Source of the DNA: Intestinimonas massiliensis (ex Afouda et al. 2020)
Lineage (GTDB): Bacteria > Bacillota > Clostridia > Oscillospirales > Oscillospiraceae
DNA: 64,000 bases
Direction of reading: 5' to 3'
Assembly: GCF_001244995.1 (NCBI RefSeq)
Contig: NZ_LN869528.1
Location: forward strand, 322,773 to 386,772
The notes beneath the pieces were generated by a model. That model saw only the letters and a list, made by a program, of their open reading frames with translations, was not told the DNA's origin and did no database searches. Of the stretch, positions 25,923 through 35,811 are shown in pieces. The translations under genes and the position numbers were made by a program. The first letter of the stretch is position 1. Every line of letters starts with the position of its first letter.

Positions 25923-26141
25923 TTATTTCGACCGCCAGGTGATCCGGCCCCGGGTCAGATCATACGGCGACATCTGCACCGTTACCTTGTCCCCAGGCAG
26001 AATTCGAATAAAATTCATGCGGAGTTTTCCAGAGATGTGGGCCAGGATGATGTGCCCGTTTCCGATGTCCACATGGAAGGTGGTGTTGGGCAGAGCCTCG
26101 GTGACGACACCTTCCAGCTCGATCATGTCGCTTTTTGCCAA
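25923..26141 (-). CDS. infA: Translation initiation factor IF-1
   Basis: A 72-aa single OB-fold: [20 protein letters not shown], then [42 protein letters not shown]. Full length for the family. Starts at ATG 26141, two bases after the KOW protein gene, so the two are translationally coupled. Confidence 0.97.
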   Translation of the reverse strand: MAKSDMIELEGVVTEALPNTTFHVDIGNGHIILAHISGKLRMNFIRILPGDKVTVQMSPYDLTRGRITWRSK

Positions 26142-26143
26142 GC

Positions 26144-26428
26144 CTAATTCCCTCCTTGGTCTCTACCTAACTCGTCCCGGAAGGCGCCCAGCGCCCTCCG
26201 CAGCTCCCGGTCGGACACCGGCTGGCCGCTCTTCAGCTTCTGGACGGCCGGATGCCCGGATGCGCCCAGCGGCGACACATGGCCGCACTTTTTGCGCTTG
26301 GGCGACGCCACTCTGCGCCGCTTTCCGTCGGCCAGCAGCAGGTGCTCCCCCTGCGCGCCGATCACGCAGAAGAGCCCCTGTTTGTCGTGCCCGGCCAGGG
26401 AGCGGACGATCTGCCCCACGTCATACAT
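26144..26428 (-). CDS. KOW-domain RNA-binding protein (L14e/L27e-like)
   Basis: A 94-aa protein with an N-terminal KOW/L14e-like domain ([39 protein letters not shown]) and a variable C-terminus. Many clostridia carry such a protein between map and infA; it is thought to bind RNA or the ribosome, but its role is not established. Its start (26428) overlaps the map stop by eight bases, and its stop is two bases before infA. Confidence 0.8.
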   Translation of the reverse strand: MYDVGQIVRSLAGHDKQGLFCVIGAQGEHLLLADGKRRRVASPKRKKCGHVSPLGASGHPAVQKLKSGQPVSDRELRRALGAFRDELGRDQGGN

Positions 26429-27185
26429 AAGGGCTGTCTCCGATGGGGGTGAGCAGCTCCGGCTCTCCCTCGGTGATGAGGATGGTGTTCTCGTAATGGG
26501 CGGCCAGCGAGCCGTCCACGGTGACGGTGGTCCACTTGTCCTTCAGGACCCGGACCGGCCAGTCGCCGGCATTCACCATGGGCTCCACCGCGATGACCAT
26601 ACCCGGCAGCAGCCTGGCCCCGTGTCCCGCGGGTCCGAAGTTGGGGACCTCCGGGGGCTCGTGGAGCTTGGCGCCCACGCCGTGGCCCACGAAGTCCCGC
26701 ACCACGGAGTAGCCATGCTTTTCCACATACTGCTGCACCGCGTGGGAAATGTCGGAGACCCGATTGCCCTGCCGCGCCATTTTGAGCCCCTCAAAGAAGC
26801 TCTGGCGAGTGACCTGGATCAGGTCCATGGCCGCGTCGCTCACCTTGCCGCAGGGGAAGGTGGCGCAGCAGTCGCCGTGGAAGCCCTCCAGATAGGCGCC
26901 CACGTCCACGCTGACGATATCGCCCTCCATCAGCTTCCGGTGGTCCGGAATGCCGTGGATGACCACATCGTTGATGGAGATGCAGGCGGAGCCGGGATAG
27001 CCCCCATAATTCAGAAAGGAGGGCTCTGCCCCGTGGGAACGGATAAAGTCCCGGACGGCGTGGTCAATCTCCAGGGTGGTGACACCCGGTTCGACCATGG
27101 AGCCGGCCAGCGCACGGGCCTGAGCCGTCAGGGCGCCGGCCCGGCGCATCAGCTCGATCTCGCGGGGGGATTTTAAGGAAATCAT
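26421..27185 (-). CDS. map: Methionine aminopeptidase, type I
   Basis: Removes the initiator Met from new proteins. About 254 aa with the pita-bread fold. Metal-binding residues lie in SVDVGAYLEGFHGDCCATF (the two Asp), GHGVGAKLHEPP (His) and VIAVEPMV and ENTILITE (the two Glu); HGIPDH holds the substrate His. The ATG at 27185 is taken as start; a TTG at 27191 is better spaced from GGAGG but would overlap the adk stop. It lacks the N-terminal SEC-C zinc motif of longer clostridial forms. Confidence 0.95.
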   Translation of the reverse strand: MISLKSPREIELMRRAGALTAQARALAGSMVEPGVTTLEIDHAVRDFIRSHGAEPSFLNYGGYPGSACISINDVVIHGIPDHRKLMEGDIVSVDVGAYLEGFHGDCCATFPCGKVSDAAMDLIQVTRQSFFEGLKMARQGNRVSDISHAVQQYVEKHGYSVVRDFVGHGVGAKLHEPPEVPNFGPAGHGARLLPGMVIAVEPMVNAGDWPVRVLKDKWTTVTVDGSLAAHYENTILITEGEPELLTPIGDSPYV

Positions 27186-27187
27186 GT

Positions 27188-27829
27188 TCAATGGGCGGCC
27201 TCCAGAGCCCTTTCGATGGCCTTCGTCGTCTCCTCAATGGTGCCCAGATCGCCGGGCACGGTGCGGAGCTTGCCGCGCTTCTCATAGAAGTGCTTCAAAG
27301 GCTCGGTCTCCTCGTGGTAGACCGTCAGCCGGGCGCGTACCGTCTCCGGCTTGTCGTCGTCGCGCTCGATGAGGGCGCCGCCGCAGGCATCACAGACGCC
27401 CTCGGCCTTGGGAGGCTTGGTTTCCACATGGAAGGGGGTACCACAGTGGGTGCAGACCCGGCGGCCGTCCATGCGCTTGACAATGGCCTCGTCGGAGACC
27501 TCCAGGGAGATGACAGCGTCAAAGAGGACGCCGGCCTCCTCCAGAGCCTCGGCCTGGGCGATGGTGCGGGGCACCCCGTCCAGGATAAAGCCATTGGCGC
27601 AGTCCGCCTCTTCCAGCCGCTCCCGGATGATTCCGATGATGACCGCATCGGGGACCAGCTTGCCCGCGTCCATGAAGGCCTTGGCCTTCCGGCCGATGGG
27701 CGTGCCCGCCTTGACGGCGGCCCGGAGGATGTTTCCGGTGGAGATGGTCGGGATGGCCAAATCCTTGGAGAGGATCTCGGCCTGGGTGCCTTTTCCGGCG
27801 CCTGGAGGTCCCAGCAGAATCAGTTTCAT
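27188..27829 (-). CDS. adk: Adenylate kinase (zinc-finger type)
   Basis: Interconverts ATP, AMP and ADP. At 213 aa it is the long-LID form: P-loop GPPGAGKGTQ (7-16), AMP site STGNILRAA, FILDGVPRT (usually DGFPRT), and a LID with two Cys pairs (CTHCG and CDACGG) that bind structural zinc in Gram-positives. The ATG at 27829 is preceded by GGAGGTG. Lies between secY and map. Confidence 0.97.
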   Translation of the reverse strand: MKLILLGPPGAGKGTQAEILSKDLAIPTISTGNILRAAVKAGTPIGRKAKAFMDAGKLVPDAVIIGIIRERLEEADCANGFILDGVPRTIAQAEALEEAGVLFDAVISLEVSDEAIVKRMDGRRVCTHCGTPFHVETKPPKAEGVCDACGGALIERDDDKPETVRARLTVYHEETEPLKHFYEKRGKLRTVPGDLGTIEETTKAIERALEAAH

Positions 27830-27844
27830 TCCCCCAGCACCTCC

Positions 27845-29215
27845 TTACTCCAAAAAGCCCTTGTAGTGGCGCATCAGCATCTGGGCCTCCATGGCCTTCA
27901 CGGTCTCGAGAGCCACGCCCACGACGATGATGATGGAGGTGCCGCCGATGGCCAGGTTGCTGTAACCGAAGATATTACCGGTCACGATGGGCAGGATGGC
28001 GATGACGGACAGATACAACGCCCCGAACAGGGTGATCTTGTTGAGCACCTTTTGAATAAAGTCGGCGGTGGGCTTGCCCGGCCGGAAGCCGGGGATGAAG
28101 CCGCCGTTCTTCTTCAGGTTGTTGGCCACCTCGATGGGGTTGAACTGGATGGTGGAATAGAAGTAGCTGAAGCCCAGGATCAGCAGGAAGTAGATAATGA
28201 TATAGGCCACGCCGCTGGTGTCAAACAGCTTCAGGAAGCCGCCCCAGAAGCCCTCGCTGTCCACGGTCTTACCGGCAAACATGCCGATGGTGGCCGGCAG
28301 CGCAGCGATGGACTGGGCGAAGATGATGGGCAGCACGCCGGACATGTTCACCTTCATGGGGATGTGGCTGGCCTGGCCGCCGTACATCTTCCGGCCCACC
28401 ACGCGCTTGGCGTACTGGACGGGGATGCGGCGCTCGGCATTCTGGATGAAGACGATAAAGACGATCAGGGCCAGCATGCCGATGATGATGACAGGGATAA
28501 AGGCGGGGTGCAGCAGGCTCTTCTGATAGGCGGCGATTTGTTCCGCCGTCCAGTTCAGGCTGCTCATCTGCTCGGTGGTCAGAGGGTTGAGCCAGCGGGT
28601 GACGCCGGTATACATGCTCATGACCATGGACGGACCGCGGGAGACGATACCGGCGAACAGGATGATGGAGATGCCGTTGCCGATACCGAACTCGGTGATC
28701 TGCTCACCCAGCCACATGATAAAGGCGGAGCCGGCCACGAAGGACGCCACGATGACCACACCGGCCCAAACGCCGTTCATGTCGCCCAGGTCCAGCAGGC
28801 CGTTGGCCTTGATGAGGGTGTAGTAGCCGAAGCCCTGAAGCAGTGCAATACCCACGGTGGTGTAGCGGGTGATGGCCGCAATCTTCTTCCGGCCCTCCTC
28901 GCCGCCGTCCTTCTGGAGACGCTCCAGGGCGGGGATGGCGACGGTGAGGAGCTGGATGATGATGGAGCTGTTGATATAGGGCTGGATGGACAGTGCGAAT
29001 ACCGTTGCCGTACTGAAGCTGCCGCCGCTCATGGCGTTCATCAGGCCGAAAATGGTGCCGCTCATACTATCCAGATAGGTCCCCAGCGCCTGGGTGTCCA
29101 CGAAGGGCACGGGCACGGCGGAACCCAGCCGGAAAATCAGCAGAGCAAAGACGGTGAAAAGGATCTTCTTGCGCAGCTCTTCAATTTTCCAGGCGTTTTT
29201 GATGGTCTGGATCAC
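27845..29215 (-). CDS. secY: Preprotein translocase subunit SecY
   Basis: A 456-aa, 10-TM channel of the Sec translocon. Landmarks: NAWKIEELRKKILFTVFAL at the start, plug/pore region near 40-90, INSSIIIQLLTVAIPALE, ERRIPVQYAKRVVG in the cytoplasmic loop, FNPIEVANNLKKNGGFIPG, and GTSIIIVVGVALET. Its ATG at 29215 is two bases after the rplO stop. Confidence 0.97.
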   Translation of the reverse strand: MIQTIKNAWKIEELRKKILFTVFALLIFRLGSAVPVPFVDTQALGTYLDSMSGTIFGLMNAMSGGSFSTATVFALSIQPYINSSIIIQLLTVAIPALERLQKDGGEEGRKKIAAITRYTTVGIALLQGFGYYTLIKANGLLDLGDMNGVWAGVVIVASFVAGSAFIMWLGEQITEFGIGNGISIILFAGIVSRGPSMVMSMYTGVTRWLNPLTTEQMSSLNWTAEQIAAYQKSLLHPAFIPVIIIGMLALIVFIVFIQNAERRIPVQYAKRVVGRKMYGGQASHIPMKVNMSGVLPIIFAQSIAALPATIGMFAGKTVDSEGFWGGFLKLFDTSGVAYIIIYFLLILGFSYFYSTIQFNPIEVANNLKKNGGFIPGFRPGKPTADFIQKVLNKITLFGALYLSVIAILPIVTGNIFGYSNLAIGGTSIIIVVGVALETVKAMEAQMLMRHYKGFLE

Positions 29216-29216
29216 G

Positions 29217-29666
29217 TCAGACCACCTCCGCCTTTCCGCCGGCAGCCTCGATCTTCTCCTTGGCGGAGGCGGAGAACGCGGTGGCGCGGACCGTCAGCTT
29301 TTTGCTGACGCTGCCGTTGCCCAGGATTTTCACGCCATATTCGCACTTGGAAAGGATACCCTTTTCCAGCAGATCGCAAACATTGACGGTAGCGCCGTCC
29401 TCAAATTTATTCAGGGCAGAGACGTTGACGATCTCCAGGGGCTTGGCAAAGATGTTGTGGAAGCCCCGCTTGGGGATACGGCGGGCCAGAGGCATCTGGC
29501 CGCCTTCGAACCCGACGCGGACGCCGCCGCCGGAGCGGGCCTTCTGGCCCTTGTGGCCGCGGCCGGCCGTCTTGCCGTTGCCGGAACCGTGGCCCCGGCC
29601 CTTCCGGTAGTTGCTCTTCACAGAGCCCTCAGCCGGAGACAGATCATGCAGATTCATGGTGCGCAC
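29217..29666 (-). CDS. rplO: 50S ribosomal protein L15
   Basis: A 149-aa uL15 with the Gly/Arg-rich extension [20 protein letters not shown] and the globular C-terminus ([22 protein letters not shown]-like block). Four bases after rpmD. Confidence 0.97.
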   Translation of the reverse strand: MRTMNLHDLSPAEGSVKSNYRKGRGHGSGNGKTAGRGHKGQKARSGGGVRVGFEGGQMPLARRIPKRGFHNIFAKPLEIVNVSALNKFEDGATVNVCDLLEKGILSKCEYGVKILGNGSVSKKLTVRATAFSASAKEKIEAAGGKAEVV

Positions 29667-29670
29667 CTCC

Positions 29671-29853
29671 TCACTTTTCCTCGGTCACCTGCAGAAGGTA
29701 ACCGATGTGGGCGATCTTGCCGCGCGTGGCCTCATTGTCGGGCTGCACGGTGGTGTCGCCGATCTTACGAAGCCCAAGAGCCTCGGCAGTCGCCTTATGC
29801 TTGGCGATGCGGCCGTTCAGGCTCTTGACCAGCTTAATGTTCAGCTTAGCCAT
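29671..29853 (-). CDS. rpmD: 50S ribosomal protein L30
   Basis: A 60-aa uL30: [46 protein letters not shown]. Standard length and position between rpsE and rplO. Confidence 0.97.
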   Translation of the reverse strand: MAKLNIKLVKSLNGRIAKHKATAEALGLRKIGDTTVQPDNEATRGKIAHIGYLLQVTEEK

Positions 29854-29867
29854 GGTTCAAGCCCTCC

Positions 29868-30368
29868 TTAACCTACGATTTCTTCCACGCTCTTGCCGCG
29901 GATACGGGCGATCTCCTCGGGACCGCGGAGAGCCTTCAGGCCCTCGAAGGTCGCGGAGACCACGTTCTGCGGGTTGTTGGAGCGCAGGCACTTGGCGCGG
30001 ATGTCCCGGATGCCGGCCGCTTCCATGACGGCGCGGACGGGGCCGCCGGCAATGATGCCGGTACCGGGGGCGGCGGGCTTCAGAAGCACGCGGCCAGCGC
30101 CGAACTCACCGATCACCTCGTGGGGGATGGTGGTGCCGGAGCGGGTGATGGTGCACATGTTCTTCTTGGCGTCCTCGATGCCCTTGCGGATGGCCTCGGG
30201 CACCTCGGCGGCCTTGCCGGTGCCGAAGCCGACCCGGCCCTTCTCGTCGCCCACTACCATCAGAGCGGCAAACTTCATCACGCGGCCGCCCTTGACGGTC
30301 TTGGACACGCGGTTCAGAGAAACGAGCTTCTCGGTGAACTCGCTGGGTTCTCTTTCAAATCTAGCCAT
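29868..30368 (-). CDS. rpsE: 30S ribosomal protein S5
   Basis: A 166-aa uS5. The double-stranded-RNA-like domain ([21 protein letters not shown]) is followed by [18 protein letters not shown] and the C-terminal [19 protein letters not shown]. Separated from rplR by 18 bases. Confidence 0.97.
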   Translation of the reverse strand: MARFEREPSEFTEKLVSLNRVSKTVKGGRVMKFAALMVVGDEKGRVGFGTGKAAEVPEAIRKGIEDAKKNMCTITRSGTTIPHEVIGEFGAGRVLLKPAAPGTGIIAGGPVRAVMEAAGIRDIRAKCLRSNNPQNVVSATFEGLKALRGPEEIARIRGKSVEEIVG

Positions 30369-30386
30369 GTTCGTTTTCTCCTCCCC

Positions 30387-30746
30387 TTAAAATTCCAGGC
30401 CGCCCTCGCGGGCGCCCTCAGCCAGAGCAGCGACCCGGCCGTGGTAGACATAGCCGCCGCGGTCGAACACCACGGTGGTGATGCCGGCGGCCTTGGCGCG
30501 CTCGGCCACCATCTGGCCCACCTGCTTGGCGGCGTCAGACTTGGTGCCGTCGCACGCGAAGCCCTTCTCCAGGGAAGAGGCGGAGACCAGGGTCTTGCCC
30601 GCCACATCGTCGATGATCTGGGCATAGATGTTGGTCTCGCTGCGGAACACGTTCAGACGGGGACGCTCGGGCGTGCCGGAAATTTTGGAACGCACGCGCT
30701 TATGGCGCTTAAGCCGCTGGGCGTTGGTATTCGGTCTCTTGATCAT
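30387..30746 (-). CDS. rplR: 50S ribosomal protein L18
   Basis: A 119-aa uL18 with [20 protein letters not shown]-like 5S rRNA-binding N-terminus (here [20 protein letters not shown]), [12 protein letters not shown]-type core and the ending [20 protein letters not shown]. Standard spc order. Confidence 0.97.
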   Translation of the reverse strand: MIKRPNTNAQRLKRHKRVRSKISGTPERPRLNVFRSETNIYAQIIDDVAGKTLVSASSLEKGFACDGTKSDAAKQVGQMVAERAKAAGITTVVFDRGGYVYHGRVAALAEGAREGGLEF

Positions 30747-30760
30747 TTAGGCACACCTCC

Positions 30761-31309
30761 TTATTTCTTCTTGACGCCGGTCTTGCCTTCCTTGCGGCGG
30801 ATGACCTCGTCAGTGTATTTGATACCCTTGCCCTTATAAGGCTCGGGGGGACGTTTCTCTCTGACCTCGGCGGCAAACTGGCCCACCTTCTGCTTGTCAG
30901 CGCCGGAGATGATGATCTTGTTGGGGTTGGGCACGTCGATGGTGATGCCCTCGGGCTCTTCCATGGTGACCTGGTGAGAGAAGCCGATGTTCATGACCAG
31001 CTTCTTGCCGTCCTTGGCCACACGGTAGCCGACGCCGTTGACGTCCAGCTCCTTCTTAAAGCCCTCGGTCACGCCCACCACCATGTTGTGCAGCAGGGTG
31101 CGGGTCAGGCCGTGGAGGGAGCGGTTCTCCTTCAGGTCGTTGGGCCGGGTCACATGCAGCTCGCCGCCCTCCTGGGTGAGGGTCATGGCGGAGCTGAGCT
31201 TCTGGGTGAGGGTGCCCTTGGGGCCCTTCACGGTCACCAGATTGTCGTCGCCGATCTTGACTTCCACGCCGGCGGGGACAGAGATGGGCGTTCTTCCGAT
31301 TCTAGACAT
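30761..31309 (-). CDS. rplF: 50S ribosomal protein L6
   Basis: A 182-aa uL6: [19 protein letters not shown], the two L6 repeats, and the signature ending [31 protein letters not shown] upstream of ATG 31309. Confidence 0.97.
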   Translation of the reverse strand: MSRIGRTPISVPAGVEVKIGDDNLVTVKGPKGTLTQKLSSAMTLTQEGGELHVTRPNDLKENRSLHGLTRTLLHNMVVGVTEGFKKELDVNGVGYRVAKDGKKLVMNIGFSHQVTMEEPEGITIDVPNPNKIIISGADKQKVGQFAAEVREKRPPEPYKGKGIKYTDEVIRRKEGKTGVKKK

Positions 31310-31324
31310 TTCTCTCTCCCTCCC

Positions 31325-31723
31325 TTACCACACGAAGGCCAGGACTTCACCGCCGACATGGGCTGCACGGGCAGCCTTGTCGGTCATGACGCCCTTGGAC
31401 GTGGACACGATAGCGATACCCAGACCACGCAGGACGCGGGGGAGCTCTTCGGCTCCGGCGTAGACCCGCAGGCCGGGCTTGGAAACACGGCGAAGGCCGG
31501 TGATGACCTTCTCCTTGCCGGGCAGGTACTTCAGGGTGATGCGGATGACGCCCTGCGTACCGTCGTCGATGAGCTGGAAGTTCTTGATATAGCCTTCCTC
31601 CAGCAAGATCTGCGCGATGGACTTTTTCATGTTGGACGCGGGAACGTCCACGGTGTCATGCTTCGCGTTGTTGGCGTTGCGGATGCGGGTGAGCATATCC
31701 GCAATGGGGTCCGTGATGTGCAT
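31325..31723 (-). CDS. rpsH: 30S ribosomal protein S8
   Basis: A 132-aa uS8: [20 protein letters not shown] at the start and the signature [21 protein letters not shown] near the end. In E. coli S8 represses the spc operon by binding its mRNA. Here rpsH follows an unusually long, structured 135-base spacer. Confidence 0.97.
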   Translation of the reverse strand: MHITDPIADMLTRIRNANNAKHDTVDVPASNMKKSIAQILLEEGYIKNFQLIDDGTQGVIRITLKYLPGKEKVITGLRRVSKPGLRVYAGAEELPRVLRGLGIAIVSTSKGVMTDKAARAAHVGGEVLAFVW

Positions 31724-31858
31724 GAGTGTTACCTCCTATCAGAGTTACGGGCCTTTGAAAGGGCCCGTTAAGGCGGCAAGGTATCGGAGTCTGCGGCTCC
31801 GACCTGTTAACCGTCCTGCCGTGGGATGTTCAAAAACACGGGGGAAGGCGGGCTGGTG
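31724..31858 (-). promoter_or_regulatory. Structured rpsN-rpsH spacer, candidate ribosomal-protein-binding leader
   Basis: Two inverted repeats fill the gap: ACGGGCC-TTTGAAA-GGGCCCGT (31748-31769), and a longer nested stem (about 31772-31821) in which GGCGGCA pairs with TGCCG, and CGGAG pairs with CTCCG around a short loop. Neither has a terminator U-run. Neighbouring spacers are 12-20 bases, so this structure is likely functional. Autoregulation by S8 is one guess. Confidence 0.5.
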
Positions 31859-32044
31859 TTACCAGCTCGCCTTTTTGACCCCGGGAATCTGACCTTTGTA
31901 AGCCAGCTCGCGGAAGCAGATACGGCAGATGCCGTAGTCCCGCAGGTAGGCGTGGGGGCGGCCGCAGATCTTGCACCGGTTGTAGCGCCGGGTGGAGAAC
32001 TTGGGCTCAGCCTGCTGCTTGAGGATCATGGATTTCTTAGCCAT
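31859..32044 (-). CDS. rpsN: 30S ribosomal protein S14, type Z
   Basis: A 61-aa zinc-type uS14: N-terminal [20 protein letters not shown], then the zinc pair [10 protein letters not shown] and [10 protein letters not shown]. Standard short form of Gram-positives. 16 bases after rplE. Confidence 0.97.
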   Translation of the reverse strand: MAKKSMILKQQAEPKFSTRRYNRCKICGRPHAYLRDYGICRICFRELAYKGQIPGVKKASW

Positions 32045-32059
32045 TTTGGGTTCTCCTCC

Positions 32060-32614
32060 TTACTTCGTGGCGAAGGGCGCGCCGACCAGGGTCAGCAGCT
32101 CCTTGGCCTCTTCGTCGGTCCGGGCAGTGGTGGTGATCACGATGTCCATGCCCCGGATCTTGTCGATCTTGTCGTATTCGATCTCGGGGAAGATGAGCTG
32201 TTCCTTGATGCCCATGGCGTAGTTGCCGCGGCCGTCAAAGGCGTTGGGGTTGATGCCGCGGAAATCGCGGACACGGGGCAGGGCCACATTGAACAGGCGG
32301 TCCAGGAACTCCCACATGCGGTCGCCGCGGAGGGTGACCTTCGCGCCGATGTTCATGCCCTCGCGGAGCTTGAAGTTGGCAACGGACTTCTTGGCCTTGG
32401 TAATGATGGCCTTCTGGCCGGTGATGGTGGTCAGGTCGCTGACGACGGCCTCCAGCACCTTGGAGTTGTCCCGGGCCTCGCCGCAGCCGCAGTTGACCAC
32501 GATCTTGTCCAGGCGGGGGATCTGCATGGGGCTCTTGTAGCCGAACTTCTGCATCAGAGCAGGAGCGACTTCATCCTGATACTTTTTCTTCAGGTTGGGC
32601 ATTTTCTCAGACAT
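32060..32614 (-). CDS. rplE: 50S ribosomal protein L5
   Basis: A 184-aa uL5 with a short N-terminal extension [20 protein letters not shown]. Core motifs: [52 protein letters not shown], and the ending [16 protein letters not shown] 32614 has GGAGAG eight bases upstream. Confidence 0.97.
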   Translation of the reverse strand: MSEKMPNLKKKYQDEVAPALMQKFGYKSPMQIPRLDKIVVNCGCGEARDNSKVLEAVVSDLTTITGQKAIITKAKKSVANFKLREGMNIGAKVTLRGDRMWEFLDRLFNVALPRVRDFRGINPNAFDGRGNYAMGIKEQLIFPEIEYDKIDKIRGMDIVITTTARTDEEAKELLTLVGAPFATK

Positions 32615-32634
32615 GTTAGATCTCTCCTCCTCTC

Positions 32635-32952
32635 TCAGATTTCAGCGCCGCACTTCTTGCAGACGCGGACCTTCTTGCCGTCGGCCAGAGTCTTGTGGGC
32701 GGGCCGGGTGGGCTTGTCGCACTTGGGACACACCCGCATGACCTTGCAGGCGTAGATGGGGGCCTCGCGCTTGATGATGCCGCCCTCTTCGCCCTGCTTG
32801 CGGGGCTTCTGGTGGCGGGAGATGACGTTGACCTTCTCCACGATGACCTTGCCGTCCTTGGGCATGACCGTCAGGACCTTGCCCTTCTTGCCCTTGTCCT
32901 TGCCGGACAGGACGATCACGGTGTCATCCTTACGAATGCTCATATTCTTCAT
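32635..32952 (-). CDS. rplX: 50S ribosomal protein L24 with Cys4 motif
   Basis: A 105-aa uL24. KOW motif [20 protein letters not shown], then [12 protein letters not shown]. The C-terminal third holds two CxxC pairs ([11 protein letters not shown] and RVCKKCGAE), a zinc-ribbon-like form absent from B. subtilis L24 but present in many clostridia. ATG 32952, behind TAGGAG. Confidence 0.96.
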   Translation of the reverse strand: MKNMSIRKDDTVIVLSGKDKGKKGKVLTVMPKDGKVIVEKVNVISRHQKPRKQGEEGGIIKREAPIYACKVMRVCPKCDKPTRPAHKTLADGKKVRVCKKCGAEI

Positions 32953-32969
32953 TGTTCTCTCCTACCCCC

Positions 32970-33338
32970 TTACAGCACTTCGGGAGCCAGGGACAGGATC
33001 TTCATGTAATCCTTGTCGCGCAGCTCGCGGGCCACGGGCCCAAAGATACGGGTCCCTCTGGGGTTCTTGTCGTCCTTGATGAGCACGGCGGCGTTGTCGT
33101 CGAAGCGGACATAGCTGCCGTCGGCGCGGCGGACGCCGCGGGCGGAGCGGACGATGACGGCCTTGACGACCTCGCCCTTCTTCACGGTGCCGCCGGGCTG
33201 GGCCTTGCGGACGGAAGCCACGACCACGTCGCCGATGTTGCCGAACTTACGCTTGGAACCACCCAGTACCCGGATGGTCTTAATCTCTTTGGCGCCGGTA
33301 TTATCGGCCACCTTCAGGTAGGACTCCTGCTGAATCAT
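32970..33338 (-). CDS. rplN: 50S ribosomal protein L14
   Basis: A 122-aa uL14: [20 protein letters not shown], then [20 protein letters not shown] and the signature [20 protein letters not shown]. Standard length and order. Confidence 0.97.
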   Translation of the reverse strand: MIQQESYLKVADNTGAKEIKTIRVLGGSKRKFGNIGDVVVASVRKAQPGGTVKKGEVVKAVIVRSARGVRRADGSYVRFDDNAAVLIKDDKNPRGTRIFGPVARELRDKDYMKILSLAPEVL

Positions 33339-33350
33339 AACGGCACCTCC

Positions 33351-33611
33351 TTACTTCGCTTTTTCGATGATCTCGACGACGCGCCACCGCTTGTCCTTGG
33401 ACAGGGGGCGGGTCTCCATGACCCGCACGCGGTCGCCGATGCCACACTCGTTGTTCTCGTCATGGGCCTTCAGCTTGTAGGTGCTCTTGACGATCTTTTT
33501 ATACAGGGGGTGGGCCACACGGTCGGCGATGGCCACCACCACGGTCTTATCCATCTTGTCCGAGACAACCAGGCCGACTCTGGTCTTGCGGGAAGAAGTT
33601 CTGTTTTCCAT
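33351..33611 (-). CDS. rpsQ: 30S ribosomal protein S17
   Basis: An 86-aa uS17 OB-fold: [60 protein letters not shown]. 17 bases after rpmC. Confidence 0.97.
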   Translation of the reverse strand: MENRTSSRKTRVGLVVSDKMDKTVVVAIADRVAHPLYKKIVKSTYKLKAHDENNECGIGDRVRVMETRPLSKDKRWRVVEIIEKAK

Positions 33612-33628
33612 GTTCTATTTCCTCCTTC

Positions 33629-33829
33629 TTATCGGCCTGCGAGCTGCTGCTCACGGATCATGGTTTTGACTCGGGCAATGTCTTTCTTGACCTCCGCAAT
33701 GCGGACGGGGTTGTCGAGCTGATTGGTGGCGTGCTGGAGCCGGAGCTGGAACAGGTCCTTCTTCAGTTCCACCAGCTTGCTGTCCAGCTCGGCGGCGGAC
33801 ATCTTGCGTACCTCAGTTGCCTTCATCAT
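33629..33829 (-). CDS. rpmC: 50S ribosomal protein L29
   Basis: A 66-aa uL29: helical hairpin with MSAAELDSKLVELKKDLFQL and RLQHATNQLDNPVRIAEVKK. It overlaps the rplP stop by one base. Confidence 0.97.
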   Translation of the reverse strand: MMKATEVRKMSAAELDSKLVELKKDLFQLRLQHATNQLDNPVRIAEVKKDIARVKTMIREQQLAGR

Positions 33830-34263
33830 TATTCACCACCATTCTCGGTCTCGGCGGTCTCTTTCGCCACGATCTTGCACTTGACGGGCAGCTTGTGGGA
33901 AGCGAGACGCAGGGCCTCACGGGCGATCTCTTCAGAGACGCCCGCAATCTCGAACATGACGCGGCCGGGCTTGACCACAGCCACCCAATACTCGGGGGAG
34001 CCCTTACCGGAACCCATGCGGGTCTCGGCAGGCTTCTCGGTCACCGGCTTGTCAGGAAAGATCTTGATCCAGACCTTACCGCCACGCTTGGTGTAGCGGG
34101 TCATGGCGATACGGGCGGCCTCGATCTGGTTGGAGGTGATCCAGGCGGGCTCGGTGGCCTGCAGGCCAAACTCACCATAGGTAACGGTGTTACCGCGGGT
34201 GGCCTTACCCTTCATGCGGCCGCGGTGGACGCGGCGGTATTTGACTCTCTTAGGCAGCAGCAT
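33829..34263 (-). CDS. rplP: 50S ribosomal protein L16
   Basis: A 144-aa uL16: [20 protein letters not shown] at the start, [40 protein letters not shown] and [19 protein letters not shown]. Its ATG overlaps the rpsC stop by one base (TAATG). Confidence 0.97.
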   Translation of the reverse strand: MLLPKRVKYRRVHRGRMKGKATRGNTVTYGEFGLQATEPAWITSNQIEAARIAMTRYTKRGGKVWIKIFPDKPVTEKPAETRMGSGKGSPEYWVAVVKPGRVMFEIAGVSEEIAREALRLASHKLPVKCKIVAKETAETENGGE

Positions 34264-35159
34264 TAGTTGGCGCCTCCTTCCTTAGGAGTGGCGGGAGCGG
34301 CGGGACGGGGGGCCGCCGGCCGGTTGTTGTTGGGGCGGAAGCCCTGGCCGGCTGGACGCTGGCCACCGAAACCGCCCTGGGGACGCTGGCCGCCGAAGCC
34401 GCCCTGGCGCTGACCGCCGAAGCCGGGCTTCCGGTCGCCGAACTTCCGGTCGCCATCGCGGCGGCGGGGACGGTCGGGACGCTCCTTAAAGTTCTTGGTG
34501 TCCAAGGTGCGGGGGGTGGTCCGCAGGGCCTGGGAGAGGATCTCGCCCTTGTAGATCCACACCTTCACGCCGATGCGGCCGTAAGTGGTGGCAGCCTCGG
34601 CAAAGCCGTAGTCGATGTCGGCGCGGAGGGTCTGCAGGGGGATGGTGCCGTCGTGATAGTGCTCGGTGCGGGCAATCTCGGCGCCGCCCAGACGGCCGGA
34701 CACCTGGGTCTTGATGCCGCGGGCGCCCATGCGCATGGCGCGGCCCATGGCGTTCTTCATGGCCCGGCGGAAGCCGATGCGCTTTTCCAGTTGCTGGGCG
34801 ATGTTCTCGGCCACGAGCTGGGCGTTCATATCCGGGCTCTTGACCTCCACGATGTTGAGGGCCACGCTCTTGCCGATCATCTTCTCCACCTGCAGGCGGA
34901 TGCGCTCGATCTCGGTGCCGCCCTTGCCGATGACCACGCCGGGACGGGCACAGTGCAGATAGATGCGCACCTTGGCGCTGTCCCGCTCGATCTCGATCTT
35001 CGGGATGCCGGCGGAATACAGGGTCTTCTTCAGGTAGCTGCGGATCTTGTTGTCCTCGACCAGCAGGTCGCCCACTTTTTCATTGCGGGCATACCAGCGG
35101 GAGTCCCAATCCTTGATAACGCCCACGCGCAGGCCGTGGGGATTGACTTTCTGTCCCAT
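34263..35159 (-). CDS. rpsC: 30S ribosomal protein S3 with long Gly/Gln/Arg-rich tail
   Basis: A 298-aa uS3; the usual length is about 215-235. The N-terminal KH domain ([20 protein letters not shown]) and C-terminal domain ([34 protein letters not shown]) are complete by about residue 215. The remaining ~80 residues are low complexity: [18 protein letters not shown], then repeats of the GFGGQR(P)QG type, ending in a Pro/Ala tail. Start ATG 35159 ([13 protein letters not shown]); the open frame upstream into rplV is not coding. The tail is exposed near the mRNA entry side in known ribosomes. Confidence 0.96.
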   Translation of the reverse strand: MGQKVNPHGLRVGVIKDWDSRWYARNEKVGDLLVEDNKIRSYLKKTLYSAGIPKIEIERDSAKVRIYLHCARPGVVIGKGGTEIERIRLQVEKMIGKSVALNIVEVKSPDMNAQLVAENIAQQLEKRIGFRRAMKNAMGRAMRMGARGIKTQVSGRLGGAEIARTEHYHDGTIPLQTLRADIDYGFAEAATTYGRIGVKVWIYKGEILSQALRTTPRTLDTKNFKERPDRPRRRDGDRKFGDRKPGFGGQRQGGFGGQRPQGGFGGQRPAGQGFRPNNNRPAAPRPAAPATPKEGGAN

Positions 35160-35176
35160 TGATTCTGCCTCCTCCC

Positions 35177-35509
35177 TTAGCGTTCTGCCACCACGATGGT
35201 GACGTGGGATGTTCTCTTGTTGATCCGATAGGCGCGGCCCTGAGCCCGGGGCATGATGCGCTTGATGATGGGGCCGGGGTTGGCGAAGGTCTCGGACACA
35301 TAGAGCTTCTCGGGGTCCATGCCGTGGTTGTTCTCGGCATTGGCCGCGGCGCTCTTGAGGAGCTTGAGCAGAGGCTCGGAGGCGGCCTTGGGGGTGTTCA
35401 TCAGGATCGCGGTGGCCTGAGCCACGCTCTTCCCACGGATGAGGTCGCACACGATGCCGACCTTGCGGGGAGAGATGCGGACATAATTCAGATGTGCTTT
35501 GGCTTCCAT
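35177..35509 (-). CDS. rplV: 50S ribosomal protein L22
   Basis: A 110-aa uL22: [20 protein letters not shown], then [19 protein letters not shown], and the exit-tunnel hairpin and C-terminal signature [17 protein letters not shown]. Confidence 0.97.
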   Translation of the reverse strand: MEAKAHLNYVRISPRKVGIVCDLIRGKSVAQATAILMNTPKAASEPLLKLLKSAAANAENNHGMDPEKLYVSETFANPGPIIKRIMPRAQGRAYRINKRTSHVTIVVAER

Positions 35510-35524
35510 GTTTCTCTCTCCTCC

Positions 35525-35797
35525 TTACTTACCGGACTTGGCGCCCGCATGGCCGCGGAAGGTGCGGGTGGGGGCGAACTCGCCCAGCTTATGGCCCACC
35601 ATATCCTCGGTGACGTAGACGGGCACATGCTTGCGGCCGTCGTGGACGGCGAAGGTGTGGCCGACGAAGGAGGGGAAAATGGTGGAGGCACGGCTCCAGG
35701 TCTTGAGGACCTTCTTCTCGCCGTTCTTGTTCATTTCATCGACCCGCTTGAGCAGCTCGGGGGCGCAAAACGGGCCTTTCTTGATGCTTCTAGACAT
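35525..35797 (-). CDS. rpsS: 30S ribosomal protein S19
   Basis: A 90-aa uS19: [20 protein letters not shown], then [39 protein letters not shown]. Standard. Confidence 0.97.
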   Translation of the reverse strand: MSRSIKKGPFCAPELLKRVDEMNKNGEKKVLKTWSRASTIFPSFVGHTFAVHDGRKHVPVYVTEDMVGHKLGEFAPTRTFRGHAGAKSGK

Positions 35798-35811
35798 GTT
35801 TTACTACCTCC

